In this document: in pieces, positions 1 through 9,277 of the stretch
How the letters are laid out: each line of letters starts with the position of its first letter
How positions within the stretch are numbered: the stretch's first letter is position 1
Assembly: GCF_900183385.1 (NCBI RefSeq)
Contig: NZ_FXUT01000014.1
Span: forward strand, 23,246-87,245
Source: Listeria costaricensis
Lineage (GTDB): Bacteria; Bacillota; Bacilli; Lactobacillales; Listeriaceae
DNA length: 64,000 bases
Direction: 5' to 3'
The notes under the pieces: model-generated
What the model saw: the letters and a program-made list of their open reading frames with translations, nothing else
Databases searched by the model: none
What the model was told of the DNA's origin: nothing
Program-made: the position numbers and the translations under genes

Positions 1-64
1 CTAGATCTCCGTAAGAGTTAAGCAAATTGCCATATAAATGGCAGATTGTCATATTTTTAGGCAT
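1..64 (-). CDS. GatD-like type 1 glutamine amidotransferase, 5' end only
   Basis: Only the first 21 codons are inside the window. The ATG at 64 is preceded by a strong AGGGAGG site eight bases upstream. The N-terminus reads MPKNMTICHLYGNLLNSYGD. This matches the start of GatD/CobQ-like amidotransferases, which typically open with a 'TICHLYPDLLNxYGD' motif. GatD supplies ammonia to MurT for amidation of the D-Glu of lipid II. In many Firmicutes murT lies immediately upstream of gatD, but here the upstream side (65-450) has no gene. A divergent paralogue with another partner is therefore possible. The assignment rests on a very short peptide. Confidence 0.5.
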   Translation of the reverse strand, partial: MPKNMTICHLYGNLLNSYGDL

Positions 65-405
65 GTCCCGTTCCTCCCTTTGCCATAATCCTCTTATTTT
101 AAATGACTTTTATAGCTCTTCCCCAACTATAAAAACCAGTTAATCAATCCCACTCCATTTTTGGATGAACTTGTTTTTTAAATTATTAAACAAATCATTC
201 TATAATGTGAATTAATTCTCATTTTAGTTGTGATATATCGCTATCTTCCTCCTGTTCCCCCATACTAATGCTCTTATTTTAACACTATTATCAAAATAAA
301 AATACTCCTTTCCCCAATAAAACGCTTGATAAACCTTACAAAAACGTCACATTTAATCACTTGATCAATAGAAGCTGGATGATTCAACGATGACCTGCTT
401 AAAAC
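65..405. other. Intergenic stretch, no gene seen
   Basis: This AT-rich gap lies between the 5' end of the GatD-like gene and the terminator of the EAL gene, both on the minus strand. It should hold the promoter of the GatD-like gene. I see no open frame with a ribosome binding site and no clear repeat. Confidence 0.5.
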
Positions 406-408
406 AAA

Positions 409-433
409 AAAAGCCTCTAAAAATATAGAGACT
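409..433 (-). terminator. Rho-independent terminator of the EAL gene
   Basis: On the minus strand an 8-bp stem (426-433 with 412-419) is followed by a run of seven T residues, just downstream of the EAL stop codon. Confidence 0.8.
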
Positions 434-450
434 CTCACCCTCATAAACCG

Positions 451-1197
451 CTATAACTGAAATTTACGCGCCGCTTCCTCAATCGGCATTGGTTTCCCAT
501 AATAATAGCCTTGAAAATAATCAGCTTTCATCTCTCTAAGAAGCTGAATTTGCTCCTCATCTTCCACGCCTTCAATCACAATTTTCCCGCCAAGATCATG
601 ACATAAATTGATAATCGCCCGAACAATGGTCCGCTGCTTCTCATCTTGTTTAATGAAAGAAATAAATGAACGATCCGTTTTTAAACCGTCAATCGGTAAA
701 GCACGCAAATAGGTCAGCGAGCTGTAACCCTTGCCAAAATCATCCATCACCACATTAAGTCCCAGTGTTTTGAGACGCTGAATATTTTTTCTAGCCGATT
801 CAAGTTCGGTAATTTCTCCCCGTTCGATGATCTCTAGTGTCAATTGCTGCGGGAACTGGCAGTCACGTTTAATTCTTTCGTATATCTCATCCATATACAG
901 ATCCGTCATAAAGAAGGGCGCCGGAATGTTGACCGAGATACTAAACCGTCCTTGGAACTTGTTAACCTGCTCAAGCACTGCGGCTACGACAAACTGCTGC
1001 ATGTCAATCCCCGCCTGAATCGCCATTACATCTTCAAAGAACAGCTCCGGCGTTAGAATTTTTTCGCCCACTTTGAGTCGGATTAGAGCCTCAAAACCCA
1101 TTAAGGCTTCCGTTTGCGCATCGACCTTAGGCTGATAGTATACGAGATAATTTTTCTGACTGATCGCTTTCATGATTTCTCTACTTGGAATCGCCAC
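451..1197 (-). CDS. EAL-domain cyclic-di-GMP phosphodiesterase
   Basis: A stand-alone EAL domain of 248 residues with no GGDEF, PAS or membrane segment, so probably cytosolic. The residues expected for an active enzyme are present: the signature FEALIR (Glu36), the Asn in SVNIPAPFF, the Glu in EIIERG, the DDFGKGYSS metal/loop-6 motif, the Lys in GLKTDRSF, the Glu in IEGVED and the FQGYYYGKP end. It should hydrolyse c-di-GMP to pGpG. The GTG start at 1197 has an AAAGGAGG site seven bases upstream. It is monocistronic, with its own terminator. Activity is predicted from residues only, and the gene looks intact. Confidence 0.9.
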   Translation of the reverse strand: MAIPSREIMKAISQKNYLVYYQPKVDAQTEALMGFEALIRLKVGEKILTPELFFEDVMAIQAGIDMQQFVVAAVLEQVNKFQGRFSISVNIPAPFFMTDLYMDEIYERIKRDCQFPQQLTLEIIERGEITELESARKNIQRLKTLGLNVVMDDFGKGYSSLTYLRALPIDGLKTDRSFISFIKQDEKQRTIVRAIINLCHDLGGKIVIEGVEDEEQIQLLREMKADYFQGYYYGKPMPIEEAARKFQL

Positions 1198-1305
1198 CGG
1201 ACACCCTCCTTTTTATTAGCTTCATTTTATCGTATTTAAGTGTGAAACGATAACAAAAACCATATTTTTTGAAAATAAATTTACAAAGTTTTATAAAATT
1301 CTTGA

Positions 1306-1334
1306 TTGAACCGTGTTAGCTCCTTTGTTAAAAT
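1306..1334 (+). promoter_or_regulatory. Sigma-A type promoter of the anchored nucleotidase gene
   Basis: TTGAAC (1306-1311), a 17-base spacer and TAAAAT (1329-1334) lie 70 bases before the chosen start codon. Confidence 0.6.
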
Positions 1335-1403
1335 AAAAGTTGAGCGGCAACGAACGCGCTTACAAAAAAATATTTGCCATTGGCGAAAAGGGAGAGTGTG
1401 ATT

Positions 1404-3728
1404 GTGAAAAGAAGTTTCAAGAAAGCCACACATGGGATACTTGCTGTAGCTTTATCACTCGGAATCATGGCACCAGTTATCAAGGGAGAAGCTGCACCAG
1501 TCAAAGCAGCCGATAACAACGTGCCGATTCAAATTCTTGGCATCAATGATTTCCACGGAGCACTAGAAACCACTTCAAAGGATCCGAGTGGGGCAGCTAT
1601 CGGTGGTGCTGACTACTTGTCCGCTAACTTGGATCTAGCTGAAAGCCAGTTTACTACAGCAACAGGAGCCTCAGCCAGCAATTCGATCCGTGTGCAGGCA
1701 GGTGACATGGTGGGTGCAAGTCCTGCTGTATCAGGTCTGCTGCAAGATGAACCAACCATTAAGGCGCTCGATCAAATGAATTTTAAAATTGGCACACTGG
1801 GCAACCATGAATTCGATGAAGGGCTGCCCGAATATAAACGCATTCTAAACGGCGAAAGCACGGACAAATTCGGCCCGATCGTCGAGAACTACCCGCACAA
1901 GAAAAGCAATATGAAAATCGTGGCGGCCAATGTTGTCAATAAAGGTACTGACCAAGTGGCAGAAGGCTTTTCACCTTATGTAGTCGAAGAAATCGGCGGC
2001 GTGAAAGTCGGCTTTATCGGCATCGTCACAACTGAAATTCCAAATCTGGTACTTGCCAACTATATCAAAGACTATGATTTCCTTGACGAAGCAGAAACTG
2101 TAGCTAAATATTCAAAAGTGCTTCGCGATCAAGGTGTGAACGCCATCGTAGTCCTTTCCCACGTTCCAGCACTCTCTTCCGGAAATCCAACAATTGATAC
2201 GACAAAAACAGATGTTGCTGGTGAAGCAGCCAACATGATGATAAAGGTCAACCAGATCGATCCTGACAACTCAGTCGACCTTGTGCTGGCCGGGCATAAC
2301 CATCAGTATACAAACGGCGTTGTCGGAACTACTCGCATCGTCCAAAGTTACAATAATGGGAAAGCATTCTCCAATGTGACCGGCGAATTGGACCTGACAA
2401 CAGGCGATTTCGTCAAGACACCGGATGCGACCATCACTTACAATTACCGCACGGGGACGCCGGATGCTGCCGTTACGGCCATCACGACAGATGCCAAACA
2501 GCGCATCGAATCACTTAGTAATGAACCGATCGGCTATACGGATCAGACCGTCATTTCCCGCGATACGAATCCAGAAGGAAAAGCGATCGACGACAAAGAA
2601 TCGGCACTCGGCAATCTGATCACAGATGCACAGCGCTACATGGCCAATAAAGCGGGCATGAATGTCGACTTTGCCATGACGAACAATGGTGGAATCCGTT
2701 CCGACCTGATTACCACACCGATCAACGGTAAAAACACGATCACTTGGGGAAGCGCACAGGCCGTTCAACCATTTGGCAACATTTTGCAAGTCGTTGAAAT
2801 GAGCGGCGCGGACATTCTGGAAGCACTTAACCAGCAGTATCAAAGCAACCAGACCTACTTCCTGCAAATTTCTGGCTTGAAATACAGCTTTACGGATACC
2901 GATGATGCTGACCTTGCCTATCAAGTGGCCAATGTGACGACTGAAGACGGTCAAGCACTCGATCCGGCGAAAACGTACCGCGTTGTCATCAATGACTTCC
3001 TATTTGGCGGTGGCGACGGTTTCTCTGCCTTCAAGAAAGCAAACCTTGTTGGCGCGATCGATCCGGATACCGAAACTTTCATCAGCTATATCAAAGATCA
3101 AGCTAGTCAAAACAAAGCGATTCATGCAGAAAAAGAAGGTCGCAAAACTTATAAAACTGCCGAAGAACTGGCAGCTGAAAAAGAACAAGCGGCCATCAAA
3201 GCCATTCAAGACGCAACAAAAATCAATCCGATTAAAGAAGGCGAAAAAGTGCTAACTGGAACAACCATTCCAAATGCCACTGTTTCCGTTAGCAAAAAAG
3301 CCGATACGTCCGCTAAAATGCTTCGTGCAGCAGCAAATCCAGAAGCAACCAGCGATGCAAACGGTCAATTTTCCGTTGATATTTCTTCGCTTGGCTTAGT
3401 AAAAGGTGATGAACTGCAAATCACTGTGACAGATGCAGAAGGTTACAGTGCGACATTTGCAGCAACTGTTGCAGCGCCAGCAGAAGAGCAGCCTGGAACT
3501 GATGACGGCGAAAACGGCAACGAGAACCCAGCAGCGCCAGACAAAGACAACAACGGCTCAAATGGAAACGGCCTTGAAACAACTGAAAACACCAAAGTGA
3601 CCGACCAAAAAGCCGACAGCCAGAAACAAGACTTGCCTAAAACGGGTGATCAGTCTGACTTCCCGCTTGTCGCAGGCGGAGTTGCCCTTTCAGCAGCCGC
3701 TTATCTGATTTTGCGCCGTAAAGCGTAA
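1404..3728 (+). CDS. LPXTG-anchored 5'-nucleotidase / metallophosphoesterase
   Basis: A surface enzyme of about 774 residues. It has a signal peptide, a calcineurin-like metallophosphoesterase domain (LGINDFHG near the start, then LGNHEFDEG and AGHNHQ, the metal ligands), a 5'-nucleotidase C-terminal domain (NNGGIRSD and FGGGDGFSAF, substrate binding), an Ig-like module, an acidic Asn/Asp-rich linker, and LPKTG at about residue 744 with a hydrophobic segment and RRKA tail. It should dephosphorylate extracellular nucleotides and be linked to peptidoglycan by sortase A. The GTG at 1404 is chosen because AGGGAG lies nine bases upstream; the ATG at 1374 overlaps the region before that site. It resembles Listeria Lmo0130, which sits beside the monocin locus in L. 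monocytogenes. A terminator follows. Confidence 0.9.
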   Translation: MKRSFKKATHGILAVALSLGIMAPVIKGEAAPVKAADNNVPIQILGINDFHGALETTSKDPSGAAIGGADYLSANLDLAESQFTTATGASASNSIRVQAGDMVGASPAVSGLLQDEPTIKALDQMNFKIGTLGNHEFDEGLPEYKRILNGESTDKFGPIVENYPHKKSNMKIVAANVVNKGTDQVAEGFSPYVVEEIGGVKVGFIGIVTTEIPNLVLANYIKDYDFLDEAETVAKYSKVLRDQGVNAIVVLSHVPALSSGNPTIDTTKTDVAGEAANMMIKVNQIDPDNSVDLVLAGHNHQYTNGVVGTTRIVQSYNNGKAFSNVTGELDLTTGDFVKTPDATITYNYRTGTPDAAVTAITTDAKQRIESLSNEPIGYTDQTVISRDTNPEGKAIDDKESALGNLITDAQRYMANKAGMNVDFAMTNNGGIRSDLITTPINGKNTITWGSAQAVQPFGNILQVVEMSGADILEALNQQYQSNQTYFLQISGLKYSFTDTDDADLAYQVANVTTEDGQALDPAKTYRVVINDFLFGGGDGFSAFKKANLVGAIDPDTETFISYIKDQASQNKAIHAEKEGRKTYKTAEELAAEKEQAAIKAIQDATKINPIKEGEKVLTGTTIPNATVSVSKKADTSAKMLRAAANPEATSDANGQFSVDISSLGLVKGDELQITVTDAEGYSATFAATVAAPAEEQPGTDDGENGNENPAAPDKDNNGSNGNGLETTENTKVTDQKADSQKQDLPKTGDQSDFPLVAGGVALSAAAYLILRRKA

Positions 3729-3749
3729 AGTCTCCCCTATTTAAATAGA

Positions 3750-3803
3750 ACGGAAATCAAGCGACACCATCTAATCGATGCGCCTCGCTTGGTTTCCGTT
3801 TTT
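3750..3803 (+). terminator. Terminator after the nucleotidase gene
   Basis: A 14-bp stem with one G-T pair (3750-3763 with 3786-3799) is followed by a short T run. Confidence 0.8.
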
Positions 3804-3887
3804 ATTTGTCGGAAAGCATGGAAAAAGCTGCCAATCGCAAAGGAAAAGCAGCTTTCAATGCTCAAATTTTGTCCCTGAGCGTGCGTA

Positions 3888-5339
3888 TTATCGCGCGCGC
3901 TGCACCATTTTACGAATATTGCGCCAGTCGCGGTCGTTTGGATAATAATTAATTTCAATTATTGGAATCAGACCGTTCGTATCAATTGCCCAGTCACTGA
4001 TAACAAGCTCCACATTATACGCTAGCAAAACTTCCACATTCAACTGGTTTTCATTCATTTCCACGATCTCAACTTGTGACTGAAACCGTGATTTGATCAT
4101 ATTCGTTAAAAAAGCCGTATTGGAAACGCTCAGCTGAGAGGTGACCAGCGTCCTGATTGGCGGGTGTTCCAATTGACGTTCATCAATCAGCCCCTGCCAC
4201 AATGTGCCCAGCAGAAAAATGAGCGTGTCTATTGAAATTCTCAGTTTTCCAAAGTCACTAGCCTCAGCTGCCGCCTCAATCGCGCTGCAAAAACGCCCGA
4301 ATTCTTTTCGGAGCTGCCTTGCCACATAGCCCCGTTTTTCCACAATAAAACCATCAATTTCCAGAAAATGCTGACAGTAATTGAAATATTGAAAAAGCTG
4401 CCATCTGACCTGATCCTCATTTTCCGGCGCCCACCCGTATTCAGCGATAACTTTTTCTAAAAAAGGGTCTGCCAAAGCCACAATTTCAGGAAGTACCCGC
4501 TCATAATAAGCCATACTTTGGTCTATCGCATGCTTATCGCGAAAAGTGACTCCTTGGAGCTGCATTAATTTCATACACAGTCGATCCCACTTTTCGATTT
4601 GCAGTCCGGTCATTTGTTCCAATTCCGCGAATCCCTTATGCAGACGAGGTTCATCTAAAATCCGCTCATTTATCTGCAATCCCTCCATCAAGTAGCCTTG
4701 CCGAATGCGCTCAAGTCCCACATGGAGCCAGAAATAACGCTCACTTCGATATGGAAAAATAAACTGAAAGCCGGTTGCTTCCTCATTGATTCTCATAAAT
4801 TGATCGATTTGCGCCCGATCATCCGTTTGAAACGGCCATTCTCCTGGCCCATAGCCACTCCAAAACAGCTGCATGTAAAAATAGCGCACCTGTTGTTCCG
4901 GCCCAACAATTGCTACAGGATTGATACTTAAATCCACACCATAAATTTGAAGTCTGCTTTTGACGCGATGAATCAGCCGATACAGCGAAGAGGGACTGAT
5001 AAACAGCTTATCCGCCCATTCCTCCACCGTTAACTGCTGGTCATAAAAAGTGCCCAGAAGCAGCTGAACAGATGTACTTTTCTTCATAAAAAACTGATAT
5101 AGCTGATCCAGTTGACTTGTTTCCGGTATTACAAGTCGAATCCCCCACTTTCTTGATGTATCAAGCTCCCAGTTGTCCTGAAGTTCTTTCTGGATAATTG
5201 CAATATCATTATTCAAAGTCCGTTTGGAACAGTTGAGTTTTTCCGCCAGCGTCTCCAGCTTGACCCATTCATTATTTTCAATCAGGATCTCTAGCAATTC
5301 CATCCGACGGCGAACACTCTTTTCAAGTAATGATCGCAT
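3888..5339 (-). CDS. Mga/AtxA-family transcriptional regulator
   Basis: A 483-residue protein with the Mga-type layout. An N-terminal helix-turn-helix (about residues 10-60) contains LETLAEKLNCSKRTLNNDI. A second HTH (about 100-140) contains EEWADKLFISPSSLYRLIHR. A long PRD-like helical centre follows, and a C-terminal EIIB-like domain (about 390-480). Proteins of this family (Mga of streptococci, AtxA of Bacillus anthracis) activate surface-protein and virulence genes, and PTS phosphorylation of their PRDs can adjust activity. It lies convergent to the LPXTG nucleotidase gene, so it is not in an operon with it. The target genes cannot be read from the sequence. Confidence 0.8.
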   Translation of the reverse strand: MRSLLEKSVRRRMELLEILIENNEWVKLETLAEKLNCSKRTLNNDIAIIQKELQDNWELDTSRKWGIRLVIPETSQLDQLYQFFMKKSTSVQLLLGTFYDQQLTVEEWADKLFISPSSLYRLIHRVKSRLQIYGVDLSINPVAIVGPEQQVRYFYMQLFWSGYGPGEWPFQTDDRAQIDQFMRINEEATGFQFIFPYRSERYFWLHVGLERIRQGYLMEGLQINERILDEPRLHKGFAELEQMTGLQIEKWDRLCMKLMQLQGVTFRDKHAIDQSMAYYERVLPEIVALADPFLEKVIAEYGWAPENEDQVRWQLFQYFNYCQHFLEIDGFIVEKRGYVARQLRKEFGRFCSAIEAAAEASDFGKLRISIDTLIFLLGTLWQGLIDERQLEHPPIRTLVTSQLSVSNTAFLTNMIKSRFQSQVEIVEMNENQLNVEVLLAYNVELVISDWAIDTNGLIPIIEINYYPNDRDWRNIRKMVQRAR

Positions 5340-5509
5340 ATCCTTGCCCCCATCTATGGATTAATCAAGATAATTATAGCATTTCTTACAAAAAAAATGA
5401 CGGTGATTGCGCGACTCTATAAAAAAGTGACTCTAGCCTTAGAAATGCACATGACTATTGACTACTCCTTTTTGAGCAAATTCTTCCTCAAGCGGCTGTA
5501 TACCAAAGT

Positions 5510-5539
5510 TTGACAAGGGCAAAAGAATTTCGCTATAAT
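5510..5539 (+). promoter_or_regulatory. Promoter of the MFS exporter gene
   Basis: TTGACA (5510-5515), an 18-base spacer and a perfect TATAAT (5534-5539). Transcription should begin about 125 bases before the start codon, which leaves a long leader. Confidence 0.75.
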
Positions 5540-5583
5540 AGCAATGTTTCAAGCTGCACATTCGGAGCGTTTCTGAGTATACC

Positions 5584-5622
5584 AAAACAGCTTTTCAGCC
5601 AAGTTATCCGGAAGGCTGTTTT
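5584..5622 (+). promoter_or_regulatory. Attenuator-like leader hairpin before the MFS gene
   Basis: AAAACAGCT (5584-5592) can pair with AGGCTGTTTT (5613-5622), with a short T run at the end of the stem, between a strong promoter and the start codon. GTTTCA (5546-5551) can also pair with TGAAAC (5632-5637), which would enclose the hairpin. This is compatible with transcription attenuation, but no functional evidence is visible. Confidence 0.4.
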
Positions 5623-5670
5623 GTTACATTCTGAAACTTCGTGCAAAATATTCACAAAGGGACCATTGAT

Positions 5671-6873
5671 ATGACTTTTAATTGGAAAAGAAATCTTTAC
5701 ATTTCATGGCTAGGCTGTTTTTTGACTGGTGTCAGTTTTAATCTGGTCATGCCATTCATTTCGCTGTACATTGTGGACCTCGGCGTAACGGATCATACAG
5801 CGCTGAATATCTGGTCGGGGATTGCCATCAGTGCGACGGCTCTGACTTCCGCCATTGTTTCACCAATCTGGGGGAAACTAGCCGACCGGAAAGGACGGCG
5901 GCTGATGCTTTTGCGCGCCTCGATCGGGATGACAATCACAATGGGGGCGCTCGGCCTTGTGCAAAACGTGTATCAGCTGGTCATTTTGCGCATGCTAAAC
6001 GGTCTCTTGTCCGGCTACATTCCTAATGCCACCGCCCTCGTGGCTTCTCAAGTACCGCGAGAAAAAAGCGGCTGGGCACTCGGCTTTTTGTCAACCGGGA
6101 CGGTAACGGGGACACTGATCGGACCGCTGATTGGCGGCTTTCTGGCTGACGTGCTCGGCTACCGGGCTGTTTTCTTCATCACGGGGATTATTTTATTCCT
6201 CACATTCCTTTTGACACTCTTCTATATTAAGGAAGATTTCAAACCGATTCCACGGGAAAAAATACAATCTACTCGGCAAATTTTTGCCAATCTGCCTGCT
6301 AAAAATCTCATTCTCGGCTTATTTTTAACCACTTTCATCATCCAAATCGCCAACACCTCGATCAGCCCGATTCTACCGCTCTACATTCGGGATTTGCTGG
6401 GCTCATCGAATAATTTATCACTGATCAGCGGGGTGATTACGTCTGCTTCCGGGATTTCCGCGCTGATTTCGTCCCCGTTCCTTGGAAAACTGGGCGACAG
6501 GATTGGCAACGAAAAAGTCCTGATTGGCGGGTTACTGGCGGCCGGCATCATTATGGTTCCGATGGCTTGGGTCACCTCGCCTCTCCAACTCGGGATACTG
6601 CGCTTTCTGCTCGGCTTCACGACCGGTGCGCTCATGCCTTCGATCAACACACTTATCAACAAAAATTCACCGCGGCATGCGCTCAGCAGTATTTATTCCT
6701 ACAATCAAAGCTCGCAAAGTCTGGGGAATGTGGCTGGACCGCTCGTCGGCTCGTCCGTTTCGGCGGCATTCGGCTATCCGTATGTGTTCTATATGACGGG
6801 TGCTTTTCTGCTGATCAACCTGCTTTTCACCCGCTTTGTTTTCAGCCACGACAAGAAAAATATTCAGGAATAG
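5671..6873 (+). CDS. MFS multidrug efflux transporter (DHA1 type)
   Basis: A 400-residue protein with twelve predicted hydrophobic segments. The loop 2-3 signature GKLADRKGRRLMLLRASIGM is the MFS motif A (GxLaDrxGrkxxl), and a second copy follows in the C-terminal half (GKLGDRIGNEKVLIGG). The motif-C-like stretch LGFLSTGTVTGTLIGPLIGG marks a drug:H+ antiporter. The ATG at 5671 is chosen because AAAGGGA lies eight bases upstream; a GTG at 5641 is in frame but has no site. The substrate cannot be told from the sequence. It is related to Listeria and Bacillus exporters for fluoroquinolones and similar drugs. It is transcribed alone. Confidence 0.85.
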   Translation: MTFNWKRNLYISWLGCFLTGVSFNLVMPFISLYIVDLGVTDHTALNIWSGIAISATALTSAIVSPIWGKLADRKGRRLMLLRASIGMTITMGALGLVQNVYQLVILRMLNGLLSGYIPNATALVASQVPREKSGWALGFLSTGTVTGTLIGPLIGGFLADVLGYRAVFFITGIILFLTFLLTLFYIKEDFKPIPREKIQSTRQIFANLPAKNLILGLFLTTFIIQIANTSISPILPLYIRDLLGSSNNLSLISGVITSASGISALISSPFLGKLGDRIGNEKVLIGGLLAAGIIMVPMAWVTSPLQLGILRFLLGFTTGALMPSINTLINKNSPRHALSSIYSYNQSSQSLGNVAGPLVGSSVSAAFGYPYVFYMTGAFLLINLLFTRFVFSHDKKNIQE

Positions 6874-6977
6874 CCCTCGAACATTTTATGGAAAAATTGG
6901 TCGAAGCTTTTAACGACAAAATAGTGCCCACATCGGCGCGCGACCGTTCCCTATAGCCATAAACGGACCAACTTATA

Positions 6978-7022
6978 GCGGCCCTCTCGATTTTCTGCCA
7001 ATTCGAGGGAGTCGCTTTTTTT
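6978..7022 (+). terminator. Terminator after the MFS gene
   Basis: A GC-rich stem (CCCTCTCGA region at 6978-6990 with TCGAGGG region at 7003-7015) is followed by seven T residues. Confidence 0.8.
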
Positions 7023-7181
7023 GTTAAAATTTTATGAACAGCTGGAATTCCCACAGCAAGCGGTTTTCTTTTGCCAAATCGTCAGTATTCAAGCCGATTT
7101 GACCACTTTGTCGCCAATTTTCTTCATAAAATCGTCATAACTGATTGCTATACTTCTCGTGACACATTGAGGAGGAAGCGG

Positions 7182-8198
7182 ATGAAGAAAAAAACATTCA
7201 TTTGGTCGGTCATTTTATCCATGCTATTTATCACTGCGGCAGTATCCATTTACGGAAAAGTCAGTACTGCCAATCAGTTGAGCGATGCCGAAATCGCGGT
7301 TAATGCCCTTTTTAAAAACGAAAAGCATACCATTCTTTCCAGCAACATCTCAGCAGACAGTATTCAGACTGCCGAGACTGCCGTCAGCAAGCTTTCAGAC
7401 AGTGAAAACAAGGCCGAGCTGACAAATGATGTTGCGAAAGCGAAAAGCGATTTTTCTGCCAAAACAGAAATCACCACGCTTCTGTCCGGCAGCGACCTTA
7501 CCACCAAAGATATAAATAACGCGAAAAAGCTGAACGAAACGATCACAGATACGTCACTTCAAAAATCGCTCGCAAAAGAAATTAAACAGGCTCAGAAACA
7601 GATTCAGACGAAAAAAAGTGTCCTGCTTGATGTCCCGCTCCTCAATCAAATGGATGCCCCGGTTCTTTACAACGGCTGCGAAGCCACATCCATGGCCATG
7701 CTTCTCCAATATGAAGGCTATGATGTTTCAAAAACGGCTATTGCAAATGCCCTGCCAACCGTGCCGCTCGAGTCCAGCGATGGCTATGACGGCAATCCGA
7801 ATGACGGCTTTGTGGGCGACATTACCGGAGATAGCCCAGGTCTTGGCGTTTATCATGGTCCAATGGCGGAAACGGCGGCTGAATTCACCGATGCAGACAG
7901 TGTCCATGACATTACGGGGGCTGATTTGGACGAAATCAAATCCATCCTTTCAGAAGGTCATCCGGTGTGGATCATTACGACAACCAGCTTTGGCGAACCG
8001 GCTTCCTGGACAACTTTCCATACGACTTCCGGCGATCTCGACATCACCTATTCCATGCACAGTGTCGTCATTACAGGCTACGATGATGATTACTTTTATA
8101 TCAATAATCCCTATGGTTACAAAGACCAAGCGATCGACAAAGATCTGTTTGAAGTCGGTTATGAAGCAATGGGACAGCAGGCTATCTATGTAGACTAA
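7182..8198 (+). CDS. Secreted or membrane-tethered C39-like cysteine peptidase
   Basis: A 338-residue protein. It has an N-terminal signal/anchor segment after MKKKTFIWSV, a helical Ala/Ser/Lys-rich region to about residue 140, then a papain-like C39_2 domain. The likely catalytic residues are Cys166 (in NGCEATSMAML), His293 (in YSMHSVVITGY) and the Asn of YINNPYG. It lacks an ABC transporter domain, so it is a stand-alone extracellular peptidase like YvpB of Bacillus. The ATG at 7182 has AGGAGG six bases upstream. Its substrate is unknown. It is flanked by terminators and so is monocistronic. Confidence 0.8.
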   Translation: MKKKTFIWSVILSMLFITAAVSIYGKVSTANQLSDAEIAVNALFKNEKHTILSSNISADSIQTAETAVSKLSDSENKAELTNDVAKAKSDFSAKTEITTLLSGSDLTTKDINNAKKLNETITDTSLQKSLAKEIKQAQKQIQTKKSVLLDVPLLNQMDAPVLYNGCEATSMAMLLQYEGYDVSKTAIANALPTVPLESSDGYDGNPNDGFVGDITGDSPGLGVYHGPMAETAAEFTDADSVHDITGADLDEIKSILSEGHPVWIITTTSFGEPASWTTFHTTSGDLDITYSMHSVVITGYDDDYFYINNPYGYKDQAIDKDLFEVGYEAMGQQAIYVD

Positions 8199-8212
8199 AT
8201 GGCAATTCTATA

Positions 8213-8249
8213 AAAACACCCCTATTATTTTGTCAATAAGGGTGTTTTA
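8213..8249 (+). terminator. Terminator after the C39 peptidase gene
   Basis: AAAACACCCCTATT (8213-8226) pairs with AATAAGGGTGTTTT (8235-8248) with a small internal mismatch, 15 bases after the stop codon. Confidence 0.75.
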
Positions 8250-8380
8250 GCTGCTCAGCTCACCAAAACCGATGGGCGTGCAAAAAAAGATTTATATTAA
8301 ACTTGAGAAAATATGGAATTAGTTTAACAAAGGTTCAACTTTATCAATCGTACACGGCACTAAAAAATTGTATGCAGCTT

Positions 8381-9112
8381 CTATTTAAAAAGCATCATAT
8401 TATCAACAACATCGTAACTTTTTGGACTAAAGTTAAAGTGAATTTTTTCCCCCGCTATATTGACCTTTGGATGCACATCTGCCACTGTCATTCCATAATT
8501 TCCAAGACCTCTTATATTTTTTAATTCTGGATTTTCTTTCAGATTTAGACTGGTTAATTGATTAAGAGAGACATTAAGATCCACCAGCGCAGGCAATTTG
8601 GTTGTGTCTATTTCAGTCAATTTATTATTCGTTACATTTAGAACCTTTAAATTCGGATTATCCATCTTCAAACTATGTAATTCATTATGGACGCAACGAA
8701 GCTCCACAAGTTTTTTGTTTTTTGAGACATCCAGCTTTTCTAACAAATTATTGTTGCAGATTAATACCTCTAATTCGGTTAAATGTTCAATCCCGTCCAG
8801 CGCCTTAATGTTATCATTGCCGCTTAAAATTAATTTTTTTATTTGCTTCAAATCATCCAGTGACACGACCTCATCTGTATCCATATCCAGCTCTAAAGCA
8901 ATCGCCATTGCCAGCTCTTCATCTGGAAAAATCACATTAACCGGCGCAGCAATTAGGGCACCTTGATCATCAAAGCGAATCGGTTCGTTTTCCGCTTCTT
9001 CCCACATAGCACGGGCGGGTAAAGAAAACGACAGACTTCCGACCGCAATCATAAATACTGCTGCTAGAGCAAGCTTGCCTTTAAGTAATCTTACAAATTT
9101 AAAATAACTCAA
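8381..9112 (-). CDS. Small secreted leucine-rich-repeat protein (internalin-like)
   Basis: A 243-residue protein with a signal peptide (hydrophobic core, then SLPARA) and an internalin-type cap with the phrase NVIFPDEELAMAIALELD. About five 20-22-residue leucine-rich repeats follow (for example LTELEVLICNNNLLEKLDVS). It has no LPXTG, WxL or GW tail, so it is predicted to be released, as InlC is in L. monocytogenes. The start is a TTG at 9112 with AAAGGAG about nine bases upstream. The last 40 residues do not form a clear Ig-like domain, so a C-terminal truncation is possible. Confidence 0.8.
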   Translation of the reverse strand: MSYFKFVRLLKGKLALAAVFMIAVGSLSFSLPARAMWEEAENEPIRFDDQGALIAAPVNVIFPDEELAMAIALELDMDTDEVVSLDDLKQIKKLILSGNDNIKALDGIEHLTELEVLICNNNLLEKLDVSKNKKLVELRCVHNELHSLKMDNPNLKVLNVTNNKLTEIDTTKLPALVDLNVSLNQLTSLNLKENPELKNIRGLGNYGMTVADVHPKVNIAGEKIHFNFSPKSYDVVDNMMLFK

Positions 9113-9235
9113 TTCAAATTTCTCCTTTATACATTTTTGCGACTATCAAATATCACTCCCTGTTATTGTATAGGCTTTACTTCCAGAACGTCCTTAACGA
9201 TTGTTAACTCGCTCAAAATTAACCTTTTTAGATAT

Positions 9236-9277
9236 TAAAAAAACCGCCCTTTCTCCATTTTCAGGAGAAAAAGCGGT
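9236..9277 (-). terminator. Terminator of the HAD gene
   Basis: On the minus strand the stem 9264-9277 with 9243-9256 (ACCGC and TTCTCC blocks) is followed by seven T residues. It overlaps the last codons of the gene. Confidence 0.85.

Noticed and set aside
8303..8524. 73-codon plus-strand frame opposite the end of the LRR gene
   Set aside because: No RBS, low-complexity residues and overlap with a supported gene on the other strand.
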